Source: Prochlorococcus sp. AG-347-G20 (lineage in GTDB: Bacteria; Cyanobacteriota; Cyanobacteriia; PCC-6307; Cyanobiaceae). Taken from it: a stretch of DNA of 64,000 nucleotides. The position numbers and the translations under genes were made by a program. The stretch is from contig QCBJ01000001.1 in the NCBI GenBank assembly GCA_003281645.1, positions 248,001 to 312,000 of the forward strand. The letters are read 5' to 3'. This document shows positions 1 to 9,910 of the stretch, one piece after another; the stretch's first letter is position 1, and each line of letters opens with the position of its first letter. The notes under the pieces were generated by a model. The model did not search any database. It worked only from the letters and a program-made list of their open reading frames with translations, and was not told where the DNA came from.

Positions 1-110
1 CACTTGTTGAATCTGCACCAAAAACAGTAAAAGAAGGAATTGCCAAGGCAGATGCTGAATCTTTAAAGAAAGAGATTGAAGAAGCTGGCGGTAAAGTTAC
101 ACTTAAATAA
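1..110 (+). CDS. rplL: 50S ribosomal protein L7/L12, C-terminal fragment (truncated by window edge)
   Basis: Frame ending TAA at 108-110 reads [35 protein letters not shown], the typical L7/L12 C-terminus. Confidence 0.95.
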
Positions 111-157
111 GAGTACATTTTTTCAAGCCGATAACCTTAATATCGGCTTCAAAAATT

Positions 158-886
158 ATGAATAGTGATAGTATTGCGATTGAAGCCGCAACCGATGGAG
201 CCTGCAGTGGTAATCCAGGGCCAGGTGGTTGGGGCGGTTTAATAATTTTTGAAGATAACAGCGAATTAGAAATAGGTGGTTTCGAGCAAAATACTACTAA
301 TAATAGAATGGAACTCACTGCGGCTATAAAAACTCTTGAGAAATTAAAAACCTACAAATTAAAAGAGAACTTTAAACTAAGAACTGATAGTAAATATGTA
401 ATAGAGGGTTATACAAAATGGATTATTAATTGGAAGAAGAATGGATGGAAAACAAGTTCAGGGAAACCAGTTCAAAATCTTGATCTATGGCAAAAAATTG
501 ATCAATTAAGAATTAATGGCCTAATAATGGAATATGTTAAAGGTCATAGCGGGGATAAACAAAATGATAGGGTTGATAAAATTGCAACTAATTACAGCAA
601 AGGTATATCTTTAGAAAGTAACTTAAAAAAAATAGAATCCTCAGTTGACTTTTTTGAAAAAAATGCACCTGTAGAAATTCAGGAATTATTTTCCCGCAAT
701 GAATTAATTCAAAAATTTGCAGAAAAAAAGTACCTGTTAAGTTCACCTGAACTAGAAACCTTATTAGGTGATGAAAACCACTTAAAGATAAAACAATATT
801 CACTTTTTGAATGGCGTAATTGGAGATTGATTCCTAAAGATAAAAAATATTGGATAATAGAAAAAAAGAAGCTTAATTTTTTATGA
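158..886 (+). CDS. rnhA: Ribonuclease HI with C-terminal extension
   Basis: RNase HI motifs [41 protein letters not shown]; about 90 extra C-terminal residues. Confidence 0.93.
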   Translation: MNSDSIAIEAATDGACSGNPGPGGWGGLIIFEDNSELEIGGFEQNTTNNRMELTAAIKTLEKLKTYKLKENFKLRTDSKYVIEGYTKWIINWKKNGWKTSSGKPVQNLDLWQKIDQLRINGLIMEYVKGHSGDKQNDRVDKIATNYSKGISLESNLKKIESSVDFFEKNAPVEIQELFSRNELIQKFAEKKYLLSSPELETLLGDENHLKIKQYSLFEWRNWRLIPKDKKYWIIEKKKLNFL

Positions 887-2052
887 ATGATAAGAAGGGG
901 GGATTTAAAAATCTTTATAAAAACTTGATTACCCCTGTATTAAAAAAAGACTCTGGAATTGATGCAGAATACTTAACAAATTTATCTCTTAGTCTCCTGT
1001 CATTCAGTTCAAGAAAATATAATTGGCCTATAGTATCTTCTATCTTAAAAAATCTAAATGAAGAATTTTCTGTAGTTGATAAAAGGTTAACTCAGAACAT
1101 ATGTGGAATAAATTTTTGTAATCCAATTGGTTTAGCTGCGGGTTTTGACAAAAATGGAAATGCCGCAAATATATGGAAAGATTTTGGTTTTGGATTTGCT
1201 GAGCTTGGTACAGTAACAAAATTTGCTCAGGATGGAAATCCCAAACCAAGATTATTTAGATTGGCAGAAGAAGAAGCAGCATTAAATAGAATGGGTTTCA
1301 ATAATAATGGTGCTGAAAATCTAGTTAAAAACTTTGTCGAACAAGGTATTGAGTTTAAAAAAAACAGGGAGAATATTTGTTTAGGGATAAATTTCGGGAA
1401 GTCAAAAATTACAGGTTTATCTCAAGCAAAAGATGATTATTTAACTTCTCTAAAATTATTAATTCCATATTGTGATTACGCAGCAATAAACGTTAGTTCT
1501 CCAAATACTGAAGGACTAAGAAAATTACAAGATCCAATTCTTCTAAAAGAACTTCTTAGAGAAATTAAAAACTTACCTAATTGTCCACCATTATTTGTAA
1601 AAATTGCGCCAGATTTAGGCCTTAAAGATATTGAAGATATTTGCCAATTAATAATCGAGGAAAACATCGATGGAATAATTGCTACAAACACCAGCATTGA
1701 TAGATTAGGTCTTGAAAATAGAAAGATCAGGCAAACTGGATTATTACTCTCTCAAGAGAATGGAGGATTAAGTGGGAGGCCTCTCCAAAAAAAAGCAAAT
1801 CAAATAATAAAACATATACATAATATTGATAAAAAGATTATTTTAATTGGGGTTGGTGGAATAGATAGTCCTAAGTCAGCTTGGGAAAGAATTTGTTCTG
1901 GAGCATCATTAATTCAACTTTATACAGGATGGATATATAAGGGTCCACAATTAGTACCAGATATACTTGAGGGAATTATAAAGCAACTCAATAACCATCA
2001 ATTATCTAGTATAAAAGATGCAATTGGATCAGATTTAAAATGGGTTGAATAA
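883..2052 (+). CDS. pyrD: Dihydroorotate dehydrogenase (quinone type)
   Basis: [62 protein letters not shown]. Confidence 0.96.
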   Translation: MNDKKGGFKNLYKNLITPVLKKDSGIDAEYLTNLSLSLLSFSSRKYNWPIVSSILKNLNEEFSVVDKRLTQNICGINFCNPIGLAAGFDKNGNAANIWKDFGFGFAELGTVTKFAQDGNPKPRLFRLAEEEAALNRMGFNNNGAENLVKNFVEQGIEFKKNRENICLGINFGKSKITGLSQAKDDYLTSLKLLIPYCDYAAINVSSPNTEGLRKLQDPILLKELLREIKNLPNCPPLFVKIAPDLGLKDIEDICQLIIEENIDGIIATNTSIDRLGLENRKIRQTGLLLSQENGGLSGRPLQKKANQIIKHIHNIDKKIILIGVGGIDSPKSAWERICSGASLIQLYTGWIYKGPQLVPDILEGIIKQLNNHQLSSIKDAIGSDLKWVE

Positions 2053-2061
2053 AATTAGAGC

Positions 2062-3183
2062 ATGAATAATGAACCTCATGATTACTCAACGTTAGCCGTG
2101 CAAGGATCAAACTTGAAGCACGGTGGAAATGTATATGCAATTGCGAAAAAATTAAATTTATTACCATCCGAAATCATTGATGCAAGTGCATCATTAGTAC
2201 CCTTTGACCCCCCTCAAATACTAATAGATTCAATAAATGCGGAAATTAAGAATCTTGGCTTTAGATATTACCCAGAAAGAAACTTGAGTGATCTGAAAGA
2301 AATAATCGGCAAATTTCATGGGATAAATCCAGAGAATATATTGCCTGGGAATGGAGCTTCTGAATTAATAACCTGGGCAGGTTATGAAGCATCCAAATTC
2401 GGAATAAGTTGTATTCCTTCTCCATCATTTGTTGATTATGAAAGATCTTTAAATTGTTGGAATAGCAATTTTATACATTGCGAATTACCAAAAAACTGGA
2501 GTGATATTTTTCCTCAATCATTTCCGCTTCATCCAAAAGGTGATGTTATTTGGATAACAAATCCACATAACCCTACCGGCCAATTATGGGAAAAGAATTC
2601 ATTGGAGGAAGTTGTGAAAAAATATAAATTAGTTATCTGCGATGAAGCTTTTTTATCCATAACACCTAATGGAGACAAAGAATCTTTAATACCATTAACC
2701 AAAAGATTTGATAATTTATTAGTCTTGAGAAGCTTGACCAAAATCTTCAATATTCCAGGGCTTAGATTAGGTTACGTTATTGGCTCATCGAAAAAACTTA
2801 AACAATGGGAAATAAATAGAGATCCTTGGCCTTTAAATTCATTTTCTATTAAAGCCGGGATTGATCTACTAAGTAATAAGAAATTCTATGAACAGTGGAC
2901 AAAACAGATTCACAGCTGGATAAATATTGAAAAAAAGAGAGTATTTGAAAAATTATTAAAAATAGAGAACCTTAAAATTCATAACTCTTCAACCAACTAT
3001 TTTTTAATAGAAAGTGAAACATCCTTGTCGCCAAATATAAAATACTTAGAAAATAAGGGAATATTGCTTAGAGATTGCACTTCATTTAGATTTCTTGACG
3101 AAAAGTGGGCAAGAATAAGTCTACAGAATAGAAAAAATAACACTCTTTTATGTGAAGAAATTCAGAATTCCTTTAAAAAATAA
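2062..3183 (+). CDS. PLP-dependent aminotransferase, CobC/CobD-like (threonine-phosphate decarboxylase type)
   Basis: HGGNVYAIAKKL, GNGASELI, NPHNPTG, RSLTKIFNIPGLRLGY typical of CobD/HisC-like fold I proteins. Confidence 0.8.
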   Translation: MNNEPHDYSTLAVQGSNLKHGGNVYAIAKKLNLLPSEIIDASASLVPFDPPQILIDSINAEIKNLGFRYYPERNLSDLKEIIGKFHGINPENILPGNGASELITWAGYEASKFGISCIPSPSFVDYERSLNCWNSNFIHCELPKNWSDIFPQSFPLHPKGDVIWITNPHNPTGQLWEKNSLEEVVKKYKLVICDEAFLSITPNGDKESLIPLTKRFDNLLVLRSLTKIFNIPGLRLGYVIGSSKKLKQWEINRDPWPLNSFSIKAGIDLLSNKKFYEQWTKQIHSWINIEKKRVFEKLLKIENLKIHNSSTNYFLIESETSLSPNIKYLENKGILLRDCTSFRFLDEKWARISLQNRKNNTLLCEEIQNSFKK

Positions 3184-4253
3184 TCAATATACTTTTTAAT
3201 CTCATTTTTAGATTTAATTTTATTATTATTTTCCATATTCTTCTTCATGAGATCTAATATTTCATAATGTTTTTTTCCCTTTTTTGATTTTATTTTAAAA
3301 ATTCTTTCTAGAGTTTCTTCAAAAACTTCTTTAGACATATTATTCTGATTGATTAAAACTGAGCCTCCACTTGCAGCAAGAATCATGGCATTTTTCTCCT
3401 GATGATTATTTTTAGAATATGGATATGGAATTAAAATTGAAGGTTTTTCAGCCTCCATTAATTCATTGATTGTTCCTGCACCAGATCTCGATATTACAAG
3501 ATCACAGTTTTGAATTAAAGCTGCTATTTCATTAGTAAATTTCTTTTGAATATAATTTTTGGAGTTTTTTACATGAAAAGGTTTTAGATTAGATTCGCCA
3601 ACAATATGAACTATCCGAAATTGTTTTTTTATTAAAAACTCTAGAGATTCATAAAGAATTTGATTTATAGCTTTTGCTCCTTGACTACCTCCCATAACAA
3701 TCAAAAGAGGGCCATTTCCTTTTGGAACCCATTCTGGCAAAAAATTAAATTTATAGAATTGCTCTCTTAAAGGTGTTCCAGTGAAAATAGTTTTACAATT
3801 TTTTAAATAAGAATTTGTTTCTTTAAATCCTAAAAGAACATAGTTACATAAAAAACCAAAATATTTCGTGACCATTCCTGGAACTACATTTGATTCATGA
3901 ATAATGATAGGTATCTTTAGAAGTTTTGAAGCAACAATAGTAGGGGCAGATATATAACCTCCAGTCGTAAAAACCAAATTAATTTTTTTTTCTTTTAAGA
4001 TCCTAATTATTTGGAAAGTTGAAATTAAAATTTTTATATATTGATAAAACAAAAAAATATTTTTTCTTGGTGTCTTTAAATTCAAAGTCTTCAAATTATA
4101 TTTTTGGGGAATCAAATGCGCATCAAGTCTTTGCTGAATACCCAACCAATGAATATTCCACTCATCTTCTACCTCTTTAGAAACTGCTAAAGCTGGAAAA
4201 ATATGGCCTCCTGTTCCACTAGCTGCAACTAATAAATTATTTTTTTTAGACAT
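3162..4253 (-). CDS. murG: UDP-N-acetylglucosamine--N-acetylmuramyl transferase
   Basis: ASGTGGHIFPALAV, GGYISAPTIVA, GSQGAKAIN, SRSGAGTINELMEAEKPSILIPYP. Confidence 0.95.
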   Translation of the reverse strand: MSKKNNLLVAASGTGGHIFPALAVSKEVEDEWNIHWLGIQQRLDAHLIPQKYNLKTLNLKTPRKNIFLFYQYIKILISTFQIIRILKEKKINLVFTTGGYISAPTIVASKLLKIPIIIHESNVVPGMVTKYFGFLCNYVLLGFKETNSYLKNCKTIFTGTPLREQFYKFNFLPEWVPKGNGPLLIVMGGSQGAKAINQILYESLEFLIKKQFRIVHIVGESNLKPFHVKNSKNYIQKKFTNEIAALIQNCDLVISRSGAGTINELMEAEKPSILIPYPYSKNNHQEKNAMILAASGGSVLINQNNMSKEVFEETLERIFKIKSKKGKKHYEILDLMKKNMENNNKIKSKNEIKKYIDYFLKEF

Positions 4254-4294
4254 AAAAACTTAAATTAGTAGAATGAAAATAATAAATAATAAAT

Positions 4295-5020
4295 ATGTTG
4301 AATTTAAACTTATTCAGAAATATAGGATTCCCTCTCTACTTATTTATTTATCTCATTCTCCCCTATTCAGCAATAACGCAAACTTTAAAAGTTGATTTTA
4401 TAAGAAATTTAGAAACCTCATTAAATAAGCGAGACTTAGAGTTTATTAAAAAAAATTTTAGAAATGATGAATACCAAAATATTCCAAAACAATTTTCAAA
4501 GATTATTAATGATTTCCCTAACAGCAAATGGAAGATCAAAAGATTAAAATCTAAAATTCCAGATGAAGATATTTTGCGAATAAAAGTTTCTGGGGAAAAA
4601 ATAGTTAACGGAGAAATATATATACTCGAATCCAAATTTGATTATTTATTTTCAATCGTAAATGAAAAAATAAGTGAAGGGATTATCAAAAATTTATTCA
4701 CCACAATAAGAAACGATAATAAAAAAATAGATATTAGTTTTAAAATTCCTGATAGAGTTCTTACTGGTTCAAAATACGATATCGATATAATTCTAAATAA
4801 GCCTCTTGAAGAAGTGATTATTGCTGGAGCTATAAAACCTCATCAAGTTAATTCATTGTTTGAACAAGAAATTTTATTGGAACCATTGGCGTCTGGAGGG
4901 ATTTTTAAAATTACAAGAGCCCCTTCAAAACCAGGGATGCAAATTTGGTCAGGAATCATAGCTCATCCTGAGGGAATGATTACTTTCACAAAGAGCATTG
5001 ATATTGTTGATGAGATATAG
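4295..5020 (+). CDS. Conserved hypothetical, probably exported (N-terminal hydrophobic segment)
   Basis: 241-aa ORF with N-terminal signal-like hydrophobic stretch; no family recognised. Confidence 0.75.
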   Translation: MLNLNLFRNIGFPLYLFIYLILPYSAITQTLKVDFIRNLETSLNKRDLEFIKKNFRNDEYQNIPKQFSKIINDFPNSKWKIKRLKSKIPDEDILRIKVSGEKIVNGEIYILESKFDYLFSIVNEKISEGIIKNLFTTIRNDNKKIDISFKIPDRVLTGSKYDIDIILNKPLEEVIIAGAIKPHQVNSLFEQEILLEPLASGGIFKITRAPSKPGMQIWSGIIAHPEGMITFTKSIDIVDEI

Positions 5021-5021
5021 C

Positions 5022-6230
5022 CTAAGCGTCGTTTAACGCAGCCACACCTGGTAAAGTTTTACCTTCTAAAAGTTCCAAACTAGCCCCACCTCCGGTAGAT
5101 ATATGAGACATTTTCTCAGCTAATCCTGCTTTTTCAACTGCTGCCACTGAATCTCCACCACCAATTATTGTACAAACTTCAGAAAAAGCACTTAAGTCCG
5201 CAAGAGTCGTAGCTATTGCATTTGTACCATCTGCAAATTTATCAAATTCAAAAACTCCCATTGGACCATTCCAAATAATTGTCTTACATTCTGCAAGAGC
5301 ATTCTGAAAAACTTTAATGGAATCTGGACCAATATCTAAACCCATCCAATTCCCACTAATTGCATCAATTTGAGATATTTTACTATTGGCGTCAGGAGAA
5401 AATTCATCAGCCAAAACAACATCGGTGGGTAATAATAACTCTACTCCTTTTGCTTTTGCTTTTGCTTCTAAATCTTTAGCAAGCTCGAGTTTATCTTCTT
5501 CTACAAGGCTCTTTCCGACATCTAAACCTCTAGCTTTATAAAAAGTAAAAATCATACCTCCACCAATCATGATTTTGTCACACTTATCTAGTAAAGAATC
5601 AAGTACTCCTATTTTGCTACTAACCTTTGACCCTCCAACTATTGCTGCCAATGGACGATTTGGGGAATCTACTGCTCCTTGTAGGTATTTCAATTCTTTT
5701 TCTAAAAGGAATCCAGCTACTGAGGGACTTAAATAATTTGTAACACCCTGAGTTGAAGCATGCGCTCTATGAGCAGCACCGAAAGCATCATTTACATACA
5801 TATTTGCATGTGATGCTAATTTTTCAGCAAACTCCAGGTCGTTCTTTTCCTCTTCACCAAAAAAACGAACATTCTCAAGTAAAAGAACATCTCCATTAGA
5901 TAAGCTATTTGATTGTGCAACCGCTTCATCACCAATACAACTGTTAGTAAGAGCAACATTTTGCCCCAACAATTCACTTAATCTTGCTGCTACTGGAGTT
6001 AATCTCATTTTTTCATTTACCTGACCCTTCGGTCTACCAAAATGAGCAGCTAAAATAACTTTTGCAGAATGATTAATAAGATATTCAATAGTTGGGATCG
6101 CTGCACGAATACGCGTATCGTCGGTTATTTGACCGTCTTCATTTAATGGAACATTAAAATCTACTCTTACAAGAACTTTTTTTCCTTCTAAATGTGTCTT
6201 ATCAAGACTGGAAAGAGATAATTTTGACAT
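5022..6230 (-). CDS. pgk: Phosphoglycerate kinase
   Basis: [64 protein letters not shown]. Confidence 0.98.
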   Translation of the reverse strand: MSKLSLSSLDKTHLEGKKVLVRVDFNVPLNEDGQITDDTRIRAAIPTIEYLINHSAKVILAAHFGRPKGQVNEKMRLTPVAARLSELLGQNVALTNSCIGDEAVAQSNSLSNGDVLLLENVRFFGEEEKNDLEFAEKLASHANMYVNDAFGAAHRAHASTQGVTNYLSPSVAGFLLEKELKYLQGAVDSPNRPLAAIVGGSKVSSKIGVLDSLLDKCDKIMIGGGMIFTFYKARGLDVGKSLVEEDKLELAKDLEAKAKAKGVELLLPTDVVLADEFSPDANSKISQIDAISGNWMGLDIGPDSIKVFQNALAECKTIIWNGPMGVFEFDKFADGTNAIATTLADLSAFSEVCTIIGGGDSVAAVEKAGLAEKMSHISTGGGASLELLEGKTLPGVAALNDA

Positions 6231-6442
6231 TAAACAAGCTATATTTATAATCTCAAGACCCTAACGTTAATTTGGGCTTATTGGGTTAAAAAGTAGTTAC
6301 TGTTACCTATGCCTTAATAAATTTTAAGAATTAACGATTATAAAAATTTTTAGTTATTAAATTTATACTAAAATTTAGAAGTAAATACTTTTGAAACTTG
6401 TAAAAACTAAAAGGAATACAAAATTTTATTTGATTTATTGAA

Positions 6443-7315
6443 GTGGACATACCCAAAATCCAATGGTACCCAGGCCATATCGCAAAAGCAGAAAAGAAAT
6501 TATCTGAAGTTATCAATAAAGTAGATTTAGTTATCGAAGTGAGAGATGCACGAATTCCTTTGTCAACAGGACATCCACACTTAAATAAATGGATAAATAA
6601 TAAAAAACATATTCTTGTCATTAACAGATCAGATATGATCTCCCCGAATACAATCAATAGTTGGAATAAATGGTTTAATTCTAAAGATCAATATCCTCTT
6701 TGGTGTGATGCTAAAAGAGGAATAGGGATTAAAGAAATTTGTAAGTCAGCCAAAGATTCTAGGTCTTCAATCGACGATAGAAGACTCTCTAGAGGAATGC
6801 GAATTAGGCCAATTAGAGCCCTTACACTTGGTTTTCCAAACGTAGGAAAGTCGGCATTAATTAATAGAATCGCAAAAAAAAGAGTTGTAGATAGCGCTAG
6901 GAAAGCAGGCGTGACTCGTAATTTAAGATGGATAAAATTAGAAAGTGGTATAGATCTGCTAGATGCTCCTGGTATTATACCTCCAAATTTAGAAGATCAA
7001 AAATCAGCACTTAATCTTGCACTGTGTGACGATATTGGAGAAGCTGCTTATGAAATAGAGAGTGTCGCAATTGGATTTATCAAAATTTTATCCACTCTCA
7101 ACAAAGATAAGAATGCGAATATCTCAGTTAAACAAATATCTAATAGATATGGAGTTGATATTACTAAAGGCTTTAAGAGTCCTTCTGCTTGGATCGACGA
7201 AGCAGCTTCAAAACATACCTCTGGCGATAAAAGGAGAATGTCTCATAAGTTATTGGAAGATTATAGAAATCAAATGCTGGGTAAAATTGCTTTAGAAGTC
7301 CCACTATGGAATTAA
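6443..7315 (+). CDS. rbgA: Ribosome biogenesis GTPase (YlqF/RbgA family)
   Basis: IQWYPGHIAKAEKKL, circularly permuted GTPase motifs NRSDM, GFPNVGKSALIN, DAPGII; GTG start. Confidence 0.9.
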   Translation: MDIPKIQWYPGHIAKAEKKLSEVINKVDLVIEVRDARIPLSTGHPHLNKWINNKKHILVINRSDMISPNTINSWNKWFNSKDQYPLWCDAKRGIGIKEICKSAKDSRSSIDDRRLSRGMRIRPIRALTLGFPNVGKSALINRIAKKRVVDSARKAGVTRNLRWIKLESGIDLLDAPGIIPPNLEDQKSALNLALCDDIGEAAYEIESVAIGFIKILSTLNKDKNANISVKQISNRYGVDITKGFKSPSAWIDEAASKHTSGDKRRMSHKLLEDYRNQMLGKIALEVPLWN

Positions 7316-8265
7316 ATAATCAAAATTCTTTCGGCATTGGAGAAGGTGAGCTTATAGAAATTATTTATGAGCTACCTCTTCCTATGAGGCTAGACAGATG
7401 GTTGGTAAGTAAAAGGCCAGAACAAAGTAGAGCAAGAATTCAACATTTTATAAATTCAGGTTTAGTACTTGTAAACTATAAGACTGCGAAAGCAAAGACC
7501 CCATTAAAAAATGGCGACAATATTCAAATATGGATGCCTCCTCCAGAACCTCTTATTTATTTGAAACCTGAAAAAATGGATTTAAATATCCTTTTTGAAG
7601 ACGAGCACATCATAGTAATTAATAAACAATCAGGACTAATTGTTCATCCAGCCCCTGGACACAAATCTGGAACTTTAGTGAATGGATTACTTTTTCACTG
7701 TAAAGATCTACCTGGAATTAATGGGAAACTAAGACCTGGGATTGTTCACAGATTAGATAAAGATACCTCCGGATGTATGGTTGTTGCAAAAAGCCAAGAG
7801 GCATTAGTAAATCTCCAGAAACAAATTAAAGAAAAAATAGCATCACGCGAATATATTGCAGTAATTCATGGAGCACCGAATTCTGAAGAAGGCCAAATAG
7901 TGGGAAACATTGGCAGAGATAAATTAAATAGATTGAAATATAAAGTAGTTGAAGAAACTTCAGGAAGGTATGCCTGTACCTATTGGAAATTAGAAGAAAG
8001 ATTTGGCAATTACTCATTAATGAGTTTCAAACTAGATACGGGGCGAACGCATCAAATAAGAGTACATTGCGCTCACATTAATCATCCAATTGTGGGTGAT
8101 CCGTTATATGGAAGATGTAAAAAACTACCATGTAAATTAGATGGCCAAGCTTTACACGCCATTAAGCTTGGACTTATACATCCAATAAATGGTAAAGAAA
8201 TGATATTTGAATCAGAATTACCATTAGATTTTCAAAAATTACTAAGTGTTCTTAAAATTAAATAA
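7306..8265 (+). CDS. rluD: Ribosomal large subunit pseudouridine synthase, RluD family
   Basis: S4-like N-terminus, GIVHRLDKDTSGCMVVAKS, GRTHQIRVH, HPIVGDPLYG. Confidence 0.88.
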   Translation: MELNNQNSFGIGEGELIEIIYELPLPMRLDRWLVSKRPEQSRARIQHFINSGLVLVNYKTAKAKTPLKNGDNIQIWMPPPEPLIYLKPEKMDLNILFEDEHIIVINKQSGLIVHPAPGHKSGTLVNGLLFHCKDLPGINGKLRPGIVHRLDKDTSGCMVVAKSQEALVNLQKQIKEKIASREYIAVIHGAPNSEEGQIVGNIGRDKLNRLKYKVVEETSGRYACTYWKLEERFGNYSLMSFKLDTGRTHQIRVHCAHINHPIVGDPLYGRCKKLPCKLDGQALHAIKLGLIHPINGKEMIFESELPLDFQKLLSVLKIK

Positions 8266-9856
8266 GATTCAAAGAGGAATTTAGAAGCGATTTTGTATAC
8301 GTGTTTTGAGTTTTAGTGAATATTGTGGAACTTTCTCCTTCATCAACTATCTTTCCGTGATTCATAACTAGCAACCTATCACAAAATCTTTTAGCAATGC
8401 CCAAATCATGAGTAATAAAGATAATCGTTAAATTCATTTTTTCTTGCAAGACTCTAAGTAATTCAAGAATCTCTATTTTTACTGAAGCATCCAACATATT
8501 AACGCTCTCATCACAAATCAAAATTTTTGGTTTCAACAATAGCGCTCTGGCTAATGAAATTCTTTGCAATTGACCACCAGATAATTGGCTAGGATAAGAA
8601 TTAAAAAAATCATTATTTAAGGGAAGATTCAAATTTCTAAACATTAATTTTATTTCTTTTTCGATTTTTCTTTGATCTGAAATTTTTTGAATAAAAAATA
8701 TATCTTCCAAAATACTTTTAATTGTCATTTTCGGGTTCAAACTTGAAAAAGGATCTTGAAAAATAATTTGCACTTCATTATTCTTTTTAAAAGATTTATT
8801 TTTTTTCAATGCATGATTTTTATCATAAATTTTGATTTCACCACCTCTTACTTTAAGAAGTCCAATTAAAGCCCTACATAATGTACTTTTACCACTCCCT
8901 GAAGAACCAACTATTCCAAGAGTCTCATTCTCATATAACTTGAAACTAACTTCATTTAAAGCCTTATTCCATTTATTAATGAAAATTGAAGAATTTAATT
9001 TATACCAATGTCTTAGGTTATTTACCTCTAGAACGACCTGATCTCGAGCATTATTTTTAGTATTTGGTTCTAATACTATTTTTGAAGCATTTACTAACTT
9101 TTTCCCGATATCTGATTTTGGTGATTGAAAAATATCTAATATATTCCCTTTTTCAACAATCGATCCCTTTTCAATTAGGGCAACTTTTTTACACCACTTT
9201 GCTGCAAGATTAATATCATGACTAATTAAAATTAACGTTGTATCAAATTCATTACATAGATGAATTATTTCTTGCATAACTTCAAAACTTGTTTTGGTAT
9301 CTAAGCTTGTTGTAGGTTCATCAGCTATTAATAATTTAGGTTTCAAAGCAAGAGCCATTGCTATAGAAACTCTCTGTCTCATTCCACCACTAAATTGATG
9401 TGGGAAAGAATTAAGTCTACTTTCTTCAATTCCTACTTGTTGAAAAACTTCTCTTACTAATTTTTTAATAGTTAAAGATGATTTAGTTTGATCATGTGTT
9501 TTAAATAATTCATATAAATGATCCCCAACTCTCATTAGCGGATTAAGTTTTTTTATAGAGTCTTGATAAATAAATCCAAAATTATTTCTTCTAAATAATT
9601 GTGCATCTTTGTTATTTATTTTCCTAGGATCTACACTAGAAATCGATAGATCCCCTTTAGAAATGGCCTTTTCAGGCAATATATTTACTAATGTTTTTGC
9701 AAAAGTGGTCTTTCCACATCCAGAAGGTCCTATTATGGCCAAATGATCTCCACTATCTATTTCCAAATTAAAATTTTTGATAATAGGTTTCTGTTTCAGA
9801 CCATATTTAACAGTAAGATTTTTAACTACAATAATTTTTTCTTTATTTTTTTCCAT
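8258..9856 (-). CDS. ABC transporter ATP-binding protein with two fused ATPase domains (OppDF/DppDF type)
   Basis: Two Walker A motifs (GPSGCGKTTFAK, GSSGSGKSTLCR), two signatures (FSGGMRQRVSIAMAL, LSGGQLQRISLARAL), two Walker B. Confidence 0.93.
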   Translation of the reverse strand: MEKNKEKIIVVKNLTVKYGLKQKPIIKNFNLEIDSGDHLAIIGPSGCGKTTFAKTLVNILPEKAISKGDLSISSVDPRKINNKDAQLFRRNNFGFIYQDSIKKLNPLMRVGDHLYELFKTHDQTKSSLTIKKLVREVFQQVGIEESRLNSFPHQFSGGMRQRVSIAMALALKPKLLIADEPTTSLDTKTSFEVMQEIIHLCNEFDTTLILISHDINLAAKWCKKVALIEKGSIVEKGNILDIFQSPKSDIGKKLVNASKIVLEPNTKNNARDQVVLEVNNLRHWYKLNSSIFINKWNKALNEVSFKLYENETLGIVGSSGSGKSTLCRALIGLLKVRGGEIKIYDKNHALKKNKSFKKNNEVQIIFQDPFSSLNPKMTIKSILEDIFFIQKISDQRKIEKEIKLMFRNLNLPLNNDFFNSYPSQLSGGQLQRISLARALLLKPKILICDESVNMLDASVKIEILELLRVLQEKMNLTIIFITHDLGIAKRFCDRLLVMNHGKIVDEGESSTIFTKTQNTYTKSLLNSSLNLI

Positions 9857-9910
9857 GATTTATAGCAAATTTTTCTAGACCTAAATAAAATACATCTAAA
9901 GCAATATAAA

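Noticed and set aside
6231-6442. Possible ncRNA or tRNA in the pgk/GTPase intergenic gap
   Set aside because: No tRNA-like T-loop or cloverleaf and no recognised cyanobacterial sRNA motif; likely promoter region only
6331-6657. 108-aa minus-strand ORF
   Set aside because: Antisense to the start of the RbgA-like GTPase and its upstream region; Cys/Phe/Ile-rich composition and no recognisable motif
7062-7295. 77-aa ORF within the RbgA-like gene
   Set aside because: Same-strand alternate frame nested in a clear GTPase gene
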